A stretch of DNA of 7,941 nt from Clostridia bacterium (lineage in GTDB: Bacteria > Bacillota > Clostridia > Oscillospirales > CAG-272): positions 1 through 7,941 of the forward strand of contig JAFVRI010000197.1 of assembly GCA_017504335.1 (NCBI GenBank), in the 5' to 3' direction. The notes below the pieces were generated by a model, which ran no database searches, had not been told where the DNA came from, and was given only the letters and a program-made list of their open reading frames with translations. Position 1 is the stretch's first letter, and each line of letters starts with the position of its first letter. The position numbers and the translations under genes are program-made. This document shows positions 1 through 7,850 of this stretch, one piece after another.

Positions 1-17
1 AAAAAGCGACAAATCGC
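1..17 (-). terminator. possible short terminator hairpin downstream of dut
   Basis: On the minus strand the end of the GACGCG array reads GCGA-TTTG-TCGC followed by TTTTT at the window edge. This gives a four-pair stem with a four-base loop and at least five T residues. The stem is short for an intrinsic terminator and the T tract is cut by the window, so the call is tentative. It is the only terminator-like structure after dut that can be seen here. Confidence 0.35.
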
Positions 18-57
18 GTCCCCCGCGTCCTTCGCGTCCTCGCATCCCCCTCGCGTC
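1..57 (-). repeat. GACGCG short tandem array directly after the dut stop codon
   Basis: Read on the minus strand, the bases immediately after the dut TAA contain four exact GACGCG units (plus-strand CGCGTC at 15-20, 24-29, 33-38 and 52-57) and one variant GATGCG (41-46), spaced 8 to 11 bases apart by G- or A-rich linkers. The array runs into GTCGCTTTTT at the window edge. The same arrangement, unit and tail occur after the citrate synthase stop codon at 7631-7666. The repetition is seen directly. That it is a dispersed family or has a role at transcript 3' ends is inference. The element may continue beyond base 1. Confidence 0.7.
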
Positions 58-510
58 TTAAGCTCCGGTCGAGCCGAAGCCGCCTGAACCGCGGGAGGTG
101 TCGTCTAAAGAGTCGGAGAGAACAAAATCGGCGGTGTAGTAGGGAGCAAAGACCATCTGAGCGATGCGCTCACCGTGCGTAACGACCTGAGGGATCGCGC
201 TGTGATTGTGGAGCGCCACCATAATTTCGCCGCGGTAGTCGCTGTCAATCACCCCAACCTTGTTGGCGGGCGCCAAGCCGCGCTTGGAGGCAAGCCCGCT
301 GCGGGCATAGATCAAGCCGACCAAGCCCTCGGGGATCTCCATGGCAAGCCCTGTGTGAACGAGCAGAGTCTGTCCCGGCTCAATGATCACCTCACCCGAA
401 GGGGAATCCATACAGGCGTAGAGATCGGCACCGGCGGCAAAATCCGAGCCGTAGGTGGGAAGTGTGGCAAGATCGGAAAGCTGTTTGACACGCATAGAGA
501 AGTTCTTCAT
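58..510 (-). CDS. dut: dUTP diphosphatase (dUTPase), trimeric type
   Basis: Hydrolyses dUTP to dUMP and pyrophosphate in the cytoplasm, which keeps uracil out of DNA and supplies dUMP for thymidylate synthesis. All five motifs of the homotrimeric dUTPase family are present in order in 150 residues, the usual length: motif 1 AGADLYA (26-32), motif 2 ARSGLASK (69-76), motif 3 GVIDSDYRGE (86-95) with the expected water-activating Asp89 and base-stacking Tyr92, motif 4 GERIAQMVF (113-121), and the glycine-rich C-terminal motif 5 RGSGGFGSTG (140-149) that closes over the nucleotide. The chosen ATG has AGGAGG at 522-527, with a rather long 11-base spacing. The next Met (residue 6) has no ribosome binding site. 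A consensus promoter lies 48 bases upstream, so the gene need not depend on the TSUP genes before it. It appears intact. Confidence 0.97.
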   Translation of the reverse strand: MKNFSMRVKQLSDLATLPTYGSDFAAGADLYACMDSPSGEVIIEPGQTLLVHTGLAMEIPEGLVGLIYARSGLASKRGLAPANKVGVIDSDYRGEIMVALHNHSAIPQVVTHGERIAQMVFAPYYTADFVLSDSLDDTSRGSGGFGSTGA

Positions 511-557
511 TTTTGATCATTCCTCCTGATGTGTTTCGTAGAAATTTCTTCCTTTTT

Positions 558-586
558 ATCATACCACAAAACACCGCTTCTGTCAA
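558..586 (-). promoter_or_regulatory. sigma-A-type promoter for dut
   Basis: On the minus strand, a perfect -35 TTGACA (plus 581-586) and a -10 TATGAT (plus 558-563) are separated by 17 bases. A TGG just before the -10 makes an extended -10. The predicted start is near 551, giving a leader of about 40 bases with AGGAGG at 522-527. The promoter sits in the gap after the TSUP pair, so dut has an independent promoter even if read-through from upstream also occurs. Confidence 0.8.
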
Positions 587-622
587 GAGAAAGGATATGG
601 CATAATCAAACCAACGATTATA

Positions 623-1003
623 CTATTCTTTGGAAACAGCCCGTTCCTTTTGCTGTCGTTTTAGTGAAAGAATGCCGCTGATTACCAGCAAAACACCGAA
701 GATCTTGCGAAGCAGCGACTCGTCCACGAGCTCGGTCAGATGAGTCCCGAGCAGTACACCGCCCAAGCCGAAGGCAACAAGAAGTGCTACGGTTTTCCAA
801 AGAATCGTCCGCCGACGCACATGGATCAACATAGCAGAGCCTGCCGAAAAGAGAAAAAATAGAAGATTGATCCCCTGAACGGAAAGCTGAGGAAGCTCGG
901 TGGCAAACGCCAGATAGATCACCAAAAGTCCGCCTCCGCCAACGCCCATGCCCGAGAGCGCGGCGATCACCGTAGCGGCAAGTCCGTGAAGCCAAATCAT
1001 CAT
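623..1003 (-). CDS. TSUP (TauE/SafE) family membrane protein, C-terminal-half-like subunit
   Basis: Half-size member of the TauE/SafE sulfite/sulfonate exporter family. Full-length members have about 250 residues built from two homologous halves; this one has 126. About four hydrophobic segments are visible (near 6-36, 42-61, 68-88 and 99-114). The glycine-rich family signature GMGVGGGG (18-25) is in the first segment and IFGVLLVISGIL (101-112) in the last, mirroring the partner gene. The tail is charged. The start is ATGATG: GGAGG at 1006-1010 lies only 2 bases from the first ATG and 5 from the second (1000), so the second is likely the real start. It follows the partner after 15 bases and in the same frame, so the two products probably assemble as a heterodimer or the pair is a split gene. 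The substrate is unknown; sulfite, sulfonates or other small anions are possible from the family. Confidence 0.85.
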   Translation of the reverse strand: MMIWLHGLAATVIAALSGMGVGGGGLLVIYLAFATELPQLSVQGINLLFFLFSAGSAMLIHVRRRTILWKTVALLVAFGLGGVLLGTHLTELVDESLLRKIFGVLLVISGILSLKRQQKERAVSKE

Positions 1004-1018
1004 AACCTCCCAAATTAC

Positions 1019-1387
1019 TTATCGAAGAATCAGAAGAATTCCGGACCAAACCACCAGAACTCCGAATAGCTTGCCAAGGATTTCGTTTTTTAAGCGACCC
1101 AGTAAAATCGCGCCCACGGTTCCGCCTATTATGGCGGGAACGAGAAAGGGAAGGGCATCCGACAGGGAAAGATTGCCCGCGAACGCATAGCGCAGACAGG
1201 AAATTGCTGATAGCGGGAGCATGACACATAACGCGTTGGCATACACATCCCGCGGAGCCAAGCGGCGCTCCTCGGTCATGAGAAGTCCAAAGACTACGGG
1301 AATCCCCCCGCCTGCTCCCAAAAGACCGTTGCAGAGCCCTGCCAAAAATCCGAAAAACGATAACGTGACCAGTGATTTTGCTTTCAT
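1019..1387 (-). CDS. TSUP (TauE/SafE) family membrane protein, N-terminal-half-like subunit
   Basis: First gene of the half-size TSUP pair, 122 residues from the ATG at 1387. The first membrane segment carries GLLGAGGGIPVV (21-32), the conserved glycine-rich start of TauE/SafE proteins. Further hydrophobic segments lie near 48-67, 77-98 and 104-121, ending in KLFGVLVVWSGILLI (106-120), which resembles the end of the partner protein. The open frame extends to a TTG at 1402, but the ATG at 1387 has GGAAGG at 1395-1400 with 7-base spacing, so the shorter start is chosen. The stop is TAA at 1019-1021, followed in frame by five codons and then the partner's ATG. It is oriented away from the translocase gene. 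The function is inferred from the family: small-anion transport across the cytoplasmic membrane. Confidence 0.85.
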   Translation of the reverse strand: MKAKSLVTLSFFGFLAGLCNGLLGAGGGIPVVFGLLMTEERRLAPRDVYANALCVMLPLSAISCLRYAFAGNLSLSDALPFLVPAIIGGTVGAILLGRLKNEILGKLFGVLVVWSGILLILR

Positions 1388-1439
1388 GAAAAATCCTTCC
1401 AATGGGCGATTTCTTTTGGAATTTCTTCCCGAAAAAGAC

Positions 1440-1468
1440 TTGCTTCTTGCACCTTTTTATGATATAAT
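1440..1468 (+). promoter_or_regulatory. sigma-A-type promoter for the ftsK/spoIIIE gene
   Basis: TTGCTT (1440-1445) and a perfect TATAAT (1463-1468) are separated by 17 bases, with TGA directly before the -10 (1460-1462) as an extended -10. The predicted start near 1475 leaves a leader of about 70 bases before the ATG at 1547. I see no riboswitch-like structure in that leader. Confidence 0.75.
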
Positions 1469-1488
1469 GTAGGATGTATTACTATCAT
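1459..1488 (-). promoter_or_regulatory. weak candidate promoter for the TSUP pair
   Basis: On the minus strand, ATGATA (plus 1483-1488, four of six -35 matches) and TATCAT (plus 1459-1464, five of six -10 matches) are 18 bases apart. The -10 overlaps the -10 of the divergent plus-strand promoter. No better candidate is visible upstream of the TSUP genes. The match is weak and the region is AT-rich, so chance is a real alternative. Confidence 0.25.
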
Positions 1489-1546
1489 TGCCCGAAGAGG
1501 CGAATTTTAACCGTAAAAGTTGGATCCGTACATAGGAGGAAAATAA

Positions 1547-4372
<2,826 letters not shown>

Positions 4373-4462
4373 TCGTAAATCGCTTGCGCCTCGAACGGCG
4401 GGAGCAAGTCCGGCCGAAAAAACAAACCGATTCTATTACACAACCAACGAAAGGACCGATCC

Positions 4463-5326
4463 ATGAAAACCAGAAGAATTGTCATGCGCTTCCCGGAAGG
4501 GCGTGCGAAAACACTGACCTTTAGCTATGACGACGGCGTCATTCAGGACATCCGCTTTGTGGGGATCCTCAACCAATACGGCATGAAGGGAACCTTCAAT
4601 CTCAATTCGGGACTGTACGCTCCCGAGGATCAAAATCCCGAAAAGCCCTCCCGCCGTATGACCGAGAGGCAGATCAACGAGCTGTTCATAGATAGCCCTC
4701 ACGAGATTGCCGTTCACAGCTACTCCCATCCTTCTCTGGCGACCCTGCCCGCGGCGGCGGTTGCCTATGAAACGGTCAAGGACCGTGAGCTTCTGGAACG
4801 CCAATTCGGACGCATTGTCCGCGGCATGGCATATCCCAACGGATCGGTCTGTGACGACGTGGTGACCACCCTTCGCCAATGTGGCATCGTCTATGCCCGT
4901 ACAGTGGTCTCCACCGAGAAATTCAAGCTCCCCGAGGACTGGCTCCGTTTGCCCGCTACCTGCCATCACAACAACCCAAGACTCATGGAGCTGGCAAAGA
5001 AATTTGCGGAAACCGAGATCCAGTCGGCTCGTGAACCTCAGATGTTCTATCTGTGGGGTCACACCTATGAGTTTGATGACAACGACAACTGGGAAGTGAT
5101 CGAGGAATTTTGCGACTATATGAGTGGCAGAGAGAGGGAGATCTGGTATGCCACCAACATGGAAATCTACGAATACATCGAGGACTATAACCGTCTGGTT
5201 TGGACGGTGGATATGTCCCGTGTTTATAATCCCACGTGCAGGACCCTTTGGTTTACTTATGAGAAGAAAACGGTAGCCATTCGGCCCGATGAGACCCTGA
5301 ATTTGGAGGAGCCGGAAGCAGAATGA
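4463..5326 (+). CDS. polysaccharide deacetylase-like (CE4 fold) protein, no signal peptide
   Basis: CE4 enzymes are metal-dependent hydrolases that remove N- or O-acetyl groups from sugars such as peptidoglycan or chitin residues. The motifs are recognisable: TLTFSYDDG (17-25) with the Asp pair D23/D24, the metal-binding pattern HSYSH (H85, H89), AYPNG (123-127) matching the proline/glycine substrate loop, and LWGH (197-200) with a late histidine fitting the catalytic base position. There is no signal peptide or membrane segment, so the protein should be cytoplasmic, unlike the wall-acting members. Residues after about 225 form a tail I do not recognise. AAAGGA at 4450-4455 supports the start. 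The gene follows the translocase by 90 bases without a terminator and overlaps the next gene by four bases, suggesting the two products work together. The substrate is unknown. Confidence 0.85.
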   Translation: MKTRRIVMRFPEGRAKTLTFSYDDGVIQDIRFVGILNQYGMKGTFNLNSGLYAPEDQNPEKPSRRMTERQINELFIDSPHEIAVHSYSHPSLATLPAAAVAYETVKDRELLERQFGRIVRGMAYPNGSVCDDVVTTLRQCGIVYARTVVSTEKFKLPEDWLRLPATCHHNNPRLMELAKKFAETEIQSAREPQMFYLWGHTYEFDDNDNWEVIEEFCDYMSGREREIWYATNMEIYEYIEDYNRLVWTVDMSRVYNPTCRTLWFTYEKKTVAIRPDETLNLEEPEAE

Positions 5327-6081
5327 ACATCAAAGTTATGACCTTTAATCTCCGTGTTCCCGCCGAGTCGGACGGAGTCAACTATTTTCCCAACCGCAAG
5401 GAGCGGATCCTTTCTTGCATCGCAAAGGAGGATCCCGATCTGATCGGATTTCAGGAGGCATCCGACGAGGGTCGCGCCCTTTTGCGGGATGCTCTTTCAG
5501 ATCGCTATGTGCTTCTCGGTTGCGGACGTCAAAAGGGCTACCGTGGAGAATCCACCCCCATTGCCTACCGAAAGGATCTGTTTGAATTGGTAAATCTCTC
5601 GACCCGATTCCTTTCGGATACCCCCACCGTGCCCGGCTCTCGTTACGCCAACAGTGACCAAAGCGTTTGCCCCCGTCTCTTTGTTCATGCCGAGCTGAGT
5701 GCCGAGGGAGGAGCGGGAACGGTTCACTTCATCAATACCCATTTGGATCACAAGGGAAGAGAATCCCGCTTTCTCGGTATGAAGCAGATCCTTGATTATG
5801 CCGAAGGTATGGAAGGTCCCGTGATCCTGACGGGCGATATGAACGCCCGACCCGACGAGGCTTGCATATCTCTTGCCAAGGAGCGCGGACTTTCGGACAC
5901 CACCGAGGAGATCCTTCACACCTTCCACGGCTTTGGCAAATTCACGGAGGAAGAGAAATACAAGATCGACTATATTTTCACCAACGCCCCCTTTGAAAAG
6001 GCCCGCCGTGTGGATGACGAGCCCGTGGACGGGGTGTATATTTCCGACCACCATACGGTGGTGGCAACGGTTGAGATTTGA
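5323..6081 (+). CDS. endonuclease/exonuclease/phosphatase (EEP) family hydrolase
   Basis: Member of the DNase I/exonuclease III-like superfamily of metal-dependent phosphodiesterases and phosphatases. The ordered catalytic signature is complete in 252 residues: MTFNLR with Asn9, GFQE with Glu45, NTHLDH with His140, TGDMNARPDE with Asp172 and Asn174, KIDYIF with Asp216, and SDHH with Asp242/His243. No signal peptide or membrane segment is seen, so a cytoplasmic location is expected. The ATG overlaps the previous stop codon as ATGA, and GGAGGA lies at 5305-5310 inside the upstream gene, consistent with translational coupling. The family covers nucleic acids, phosphoinositides, sphingomyelin and sugar phosphates, so the substrate cannot be assigned. 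It lacks extensions that would mark it as the housekeeping AP endonuclease. Pairing with a deacetylase-like protein hints at a glycan or glycolipid intermediate, but that is inference. Confidence 0.88.
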   Translation: MNIKVMTFNLRVPAESDGVNYFPNRKERILSCIAKEDPDLIGFQEASDEGRALLRDALSDRYVLLGCGRQKGYRGESTPIAYRKDLFELVNLSTRFLSDTPTVPGSRYANSDQSVCPRLFVHAELSAEGGAGTVHFINTHLDHKGRESRFLGMKQILDYAEGMEGPVILTGDMNARPDEACISLAKERGLSDTTEEILHTFHGFGKFTEEEKYKIDYIFTNAPFEKARRVDDEPVDGVYISDHHTVVATVEI

Positions 6082-6112
6082 CAGAACTTTCAAAAAACTT
6101 TCTGTATTTTTC
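6081..6112 (+). terminator. possible weak terminator after the EEP gene
   Basis: ACAGAA (6081-6086) can pair with TTCTGT (6100-6105), followed by ATTTTT. The stem is six pairs, AT-rich and with a 13-base loop, and its first base lies in the stop codon. It is well placed to end the ftsK-EEP transcript before the citrate synthase promoter, but it is weak by sequence. Confidence 0.3.
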
Positions 6113-6130
6113 AAGAAATATCAACTTGAA
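6110..6130. promoter_or_regulatory. inverted repeat upstream of the citrate synthase promoter, possible operator
   Basis: TTCAAG (6110-6115) and CTTGAA (6125-6130) form a perfect six-base inverted repeat with a nine-base spacer, centred about 65 bases upstream of the citrate synthase -35. This size and spacing would suit a dimeric regulator. The region is AT-rich, so a chance palindrome is plausible, and I do not recognise the site. Confidence 0.22.
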
Positions 6131-6183
6131 GCCTATATTCTATGAACAAAATGTAAACAATTTGAAATATAAAAACATTTTTC

Positions 6184-6212
6184 TTGCAAAATGAACGCAA
6201 TCATGGTATAAT
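6184..6212 (+). promoter_or_regulatory. sigma-A-type promoter for the citrate synthase gene
   Basis: TTGCAA (6184-6189) and a perfect TATAAT (6207-6212) are separated by 17 bases, with TGG immediately before the -10 (6204-6206) as an extended -10. A predicted start near 6219 leaves a leader of only about 23 bases that carries AAGGAGG (6228-6234), 7 bases before the ATG. The short leader leaves no room for a riboswitch or attenuator. The upstream 100 bases are AT-rich and could act as an UP element. Confidence 0.8.
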
Positions 6213-6241
6213 AAACCAACATTTCCCAAGGAGGTTTTCCT

Positions 6242-7630
6242 ATGAACAAATTCAATCCCAATATAAATTCTGAGGCCGAAGAAACGGTGGATCCCGCCGT
6301 ATTCGACCGATTCCTCGCGGCGGCAAAGGAAGCCAATCAGGTTCCCCCCGGAGTCTTTGAGAGCTTCCGAATCAAGCGCGGCTTGCGCGATCCCGACGGT
6401 ACGGCTGTGCTTGCGGGTGTCTCCAATATCGGTAATGCGCACGGTTATATTCTGTCCGAGGGCGAACGTATGCCCGACAAGGGAAAGCTGGAGTATCGCG
6501 GCTTTGATATGACCGCTCTGGTGGACGGTGTCAGTGCCGAGAACCGCTTCGGCTTTGAGGAGTGCGCCTACGTGCTGCTCTTTGGCAAGCTTCCCACGAA
6601 GGAAGAGCTGGAGACCTTCAAGAGTGCTCTGGCTTCCTACCGTCATCTGCCCGATCGCTTCACCGAGGATATTCTCATGAAGGCGCCCTCGCCCTCCATC
6701 ATGAACAAGATGGCAACGGGTGTGCTGTCTCTTTACGCCTATGACGACAATCCCGATGATACCAGTCTGGAAAACATGCTCCGTCAGAGCATGGAGATCA
6801 TTGCCCGTTTGCCCAGCATCGCGGCACACGCGTATGCGGTCTATCGTAGCCACTACTTCAAGAAGAGTCTGAATCTGAATTTCCCCAAGGACAATTTGGG
6901 TACCGCTGAGAACTTTTTGCGGATGATCCGTCCCGACAAGAAATACACCGACGAGGAGGCAAAGCTCCTTGACCTTTGCATGATCATTCATGCCGAGCAC
7001 GGAGGCGGAAACAACTCCACCTTCTCCTGCCGTGTGCTGTCCTCCTCGGGTACCGATACCTATTCCGCCATCAGTGCCGCCATCGGCTCTCTGAAGGGTC
7101 CCCTTCACGGAGGTGCCAACATCAAGGTGCAGGAGATGTTCGATTGCATCAAGGAAAACGTCCGTGACATCCGTGACGAGGAGGAGGTTTGCGCCTTCCT
7201 TCGCAAGATCCTTCGCAAGGAGGCAGGCGACGGAAAGGGTCTCATTTACGGTATGGGCCATGCTATTTATACCAAGTCCGATCCCCGTGCGGTGATGCTC
7301 AAGAAGTATGCCGAGGAGCTTGCCATCAAGAAGGGCTTCGGTGACGATTTCCATCTCCTTGAAACCATCGAGAAGAATACACCCGCTCTCTTCAACGAGT
7401 ACAAGGGAACCAACAAGGTCATGTGCGCCAATGTGGACCTCTATTCTGGTCTGGTATACCGCATGCTGGATATTCCCGTGGAGCTGTATACGCCCCTCTT
7501 TGCCATTGCCCGCGTTACCGGCTGGTGCGCGCACCGCATCGAGGAGTACACCACCTCCAAAAAGATCATTCGCCCCGGCTACAAGGTCATCGTTCAAAAG
7601 CAGGACTACACGCCTTTGGATGAGAGATAA
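6242..7630 (+). CDS. gltA: citrate (Si)-synthase
   Basis: Condenses acetyl-CoA with oxaloacetate to citrate in the cytoplasm, the entry to the tricarboxylic acid cycle or, in many anaerobes, to the branch that makes 2-oxoglutarate and glutamate. The 462 residues carry the family's active-site blocks in order: IIHAEHGGGNNSTF (248-261) with His250/His253, GPLHGGAN (286-293) with catalytic His289, GMGHAIY (337-343) with His340, SDPR with Arg349, ANVDLYSG (396-403) with catalytic Asp399, and FAIARVTGW with Arg424. The GHAIY form replaces the GHRVY of the E. coli type, as I recall for clostridial relatives. A 2-methylcitrate synthase activity cannot be excluded from motifs alone. AAGGAGG precedes the ATG. 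The gene has its own promoter and no close neighbour downstream inside the window, so it seems to be transcribed alone. Aconitase and isocitrate dehydrogenase genes are not seen here. Confidence 0.95.
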   Translation: MNKFNPNINSEAEETVDPAVFDRFLAAAKEANQVPPGVFESFRIKRGLRDPDGTAVLAGVSNIGNAHGYILSEGERMPDKGKLEYRGFDMTALVDGVSAENRFGFEECAYVLLFGKLPTKEELETFKSALASYRHLPDRFTEDILMKAPSPSIMNKMATGVLSLYAYDDNPDDTSLENMLRQSMEIIARLPSIAAHAYAVYRSHYFKKSLNLNFPKDNLGTAENFLRMIRPDKKYTDEEAKLLDLCMIIHAEHGGGNNSTFSCRVLSSSGTDTYSAISAAIGSLKGPLHGGANIKVQEMFDCIKENVRDIRDEEEVCAFLRKILRKEAGDGKGLIYGMGHAIYTKSDPRAVMLKKYAEELAIKKGFGDDFHLLETIEKNTPALFNEYKGTNKVMCANVDLYSGLVYRMLDIPVELYTPLFAIARVTGWCAHRIEEYTTSKKIIRPGYKVIVQKQDYTPLDER

Positions 7631-7680
7631 GGACGCGGGGACGCGGGGGGACGCGGGTCGCTTTTTAAAAAAAGCTCCGC
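7631..7680 (+). repeat. GACGCG tandem array and hairpin directly after the citrate synthase stop codon
   Basis: Three exact GACGCG units (7632-7637, 7640-7645 and 7650-7655) are joined by G runs and followed by GTCGCTTTTT (7657-7666), the same unit and tail seen after dut at 1-57. GCTTTT (7660-7665) can pair with AAAAGC (7670-7675), extended by GCGG (7653-7656) with CCGC (7677-7680) across a small internal loop. The G runs (4, 6 and 3) could also permit a two-tier G-quadruplex. The repeat is seen directly; a 3'-end role, for example termination or transcript stability, is inference. Confidence 0.7.
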
Positions 7681-7704
7681 AAAAACTTTATTACAAAATA
7701 TGAC

Positions 7705-7734
7705 TTGACCTTTGTGCATTCTCCTCGTCATAAT
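7705..7734 (+). promoter_or_regulatory. promoter-like sequence in the intergenic region
   Basis: TTGACC (7705-7710) and CATAAT (7729-7734) each match the sigma-A consensus in five of six positions and are separated by 18 bases. The predicted start is near 7741. The next structure downstream is the hairpin with T tract at 7769-7823, not a gene, so the product would be a short untranslated RNA unless polymerase reads through to a gene beyond the window. Confidence 0.4.
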
Positions 7735-7740
7735 TTTTAT

Positions 7741-7823
7741 AAAACGATATTGTTTTTTCTCTAAGGTAGAAAACCATCGGACTGTGTTGCTTACGCACAC
7801 CACCGATGGTTTTCTTCTTTTTT
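7741..7823 (+). ncRNA. hypothetical small RNA of about 80 nt
   Basis: The promoter-like sequence at 7705-7734 and the terminator hairpin ending at 7823 would bracket a transcript of about 80 bases. I see no ribosome binding site with a start codon in it, and it matches no RNA family I recognise. The simpler alternative is that the hairpin ends citrate synthase transcripts and the promoter match is chance. Confidence 0.18.
7769..7823 (+). terminator. Rho-independent terminator with a large two-tier hairpin
   Basis: A perfect 12-base inverted repeat, GAAAACCATCGG (7769-7780) with CCGATGGTTTTC (7803-7814), is followed by TT-C-TTTTTT (7815-7823). The loop holds a second small stem, GTG/CAC plus TGC/GCA with one bulged T, around TTAC (7791-7794). 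The T tract lies on the plus strand, so it would end transcripts from citrate synthase about 140 bases after its stop. At 46 bases the hairpin is larger than most intrinsic terminators, which raises the possibility that it is also a palindromic repeat element. Confidence 0.75.
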
Positions 7824-7828
7824 ATTAC

Positions 7829-7850
7829 GGGACGTCGAGGACGTCGTCCC
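7829..7850. repeat. GACGTCG direct repeat within a GGGACG/CGTCCC palindrome
   Basis: GACGTCG occurs at 7831-7837 and 7840-7846, and the outer bases GGGACG (7829-7834) are the inverse complement of CGTCCC (7845-7850). The GC-rich block stands out in an AT-rich stretch just past the terminator. It resembles the GACG-based arrays elsewhere in the window in flavour but not in exact unit. No second copy is seen in this window, so calling it a dispersed repeat is inference. Confidence 0.4.

Noticed and set aside
602..621. ATAATC/GATTAT inverted repeat right after the second TSUP stop codon, as a terminator
   Set aside because: The six-pair stem is entirely AT-rich apart from one pair and no T tract follows on the minus strand, so termination is not supported.
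618..1229. 203-residue minus-strand open frame overlapping both TSUP genes
   Set aside because: It lies in another frame over two genes with clear membrane-protein families; its arginine/serine-rich translation has no family resemblance or ribosome binding site.
6140..7597. 485-residue antisense open frame across citrate synthase
   Set aside because: It is a shadow of a gene with all catalytic residues on the plus strand, and it runs through that gene's promoter.
7606..7803. 65-residue minus-strand frame in the right intergenic region
   Set aside because: It starts inside the terminator hairpin loop and ends inside citrate synthase, with a Pro/Arg-rich end made by the GACGCG array; no ribosome binding site or family match is seen.
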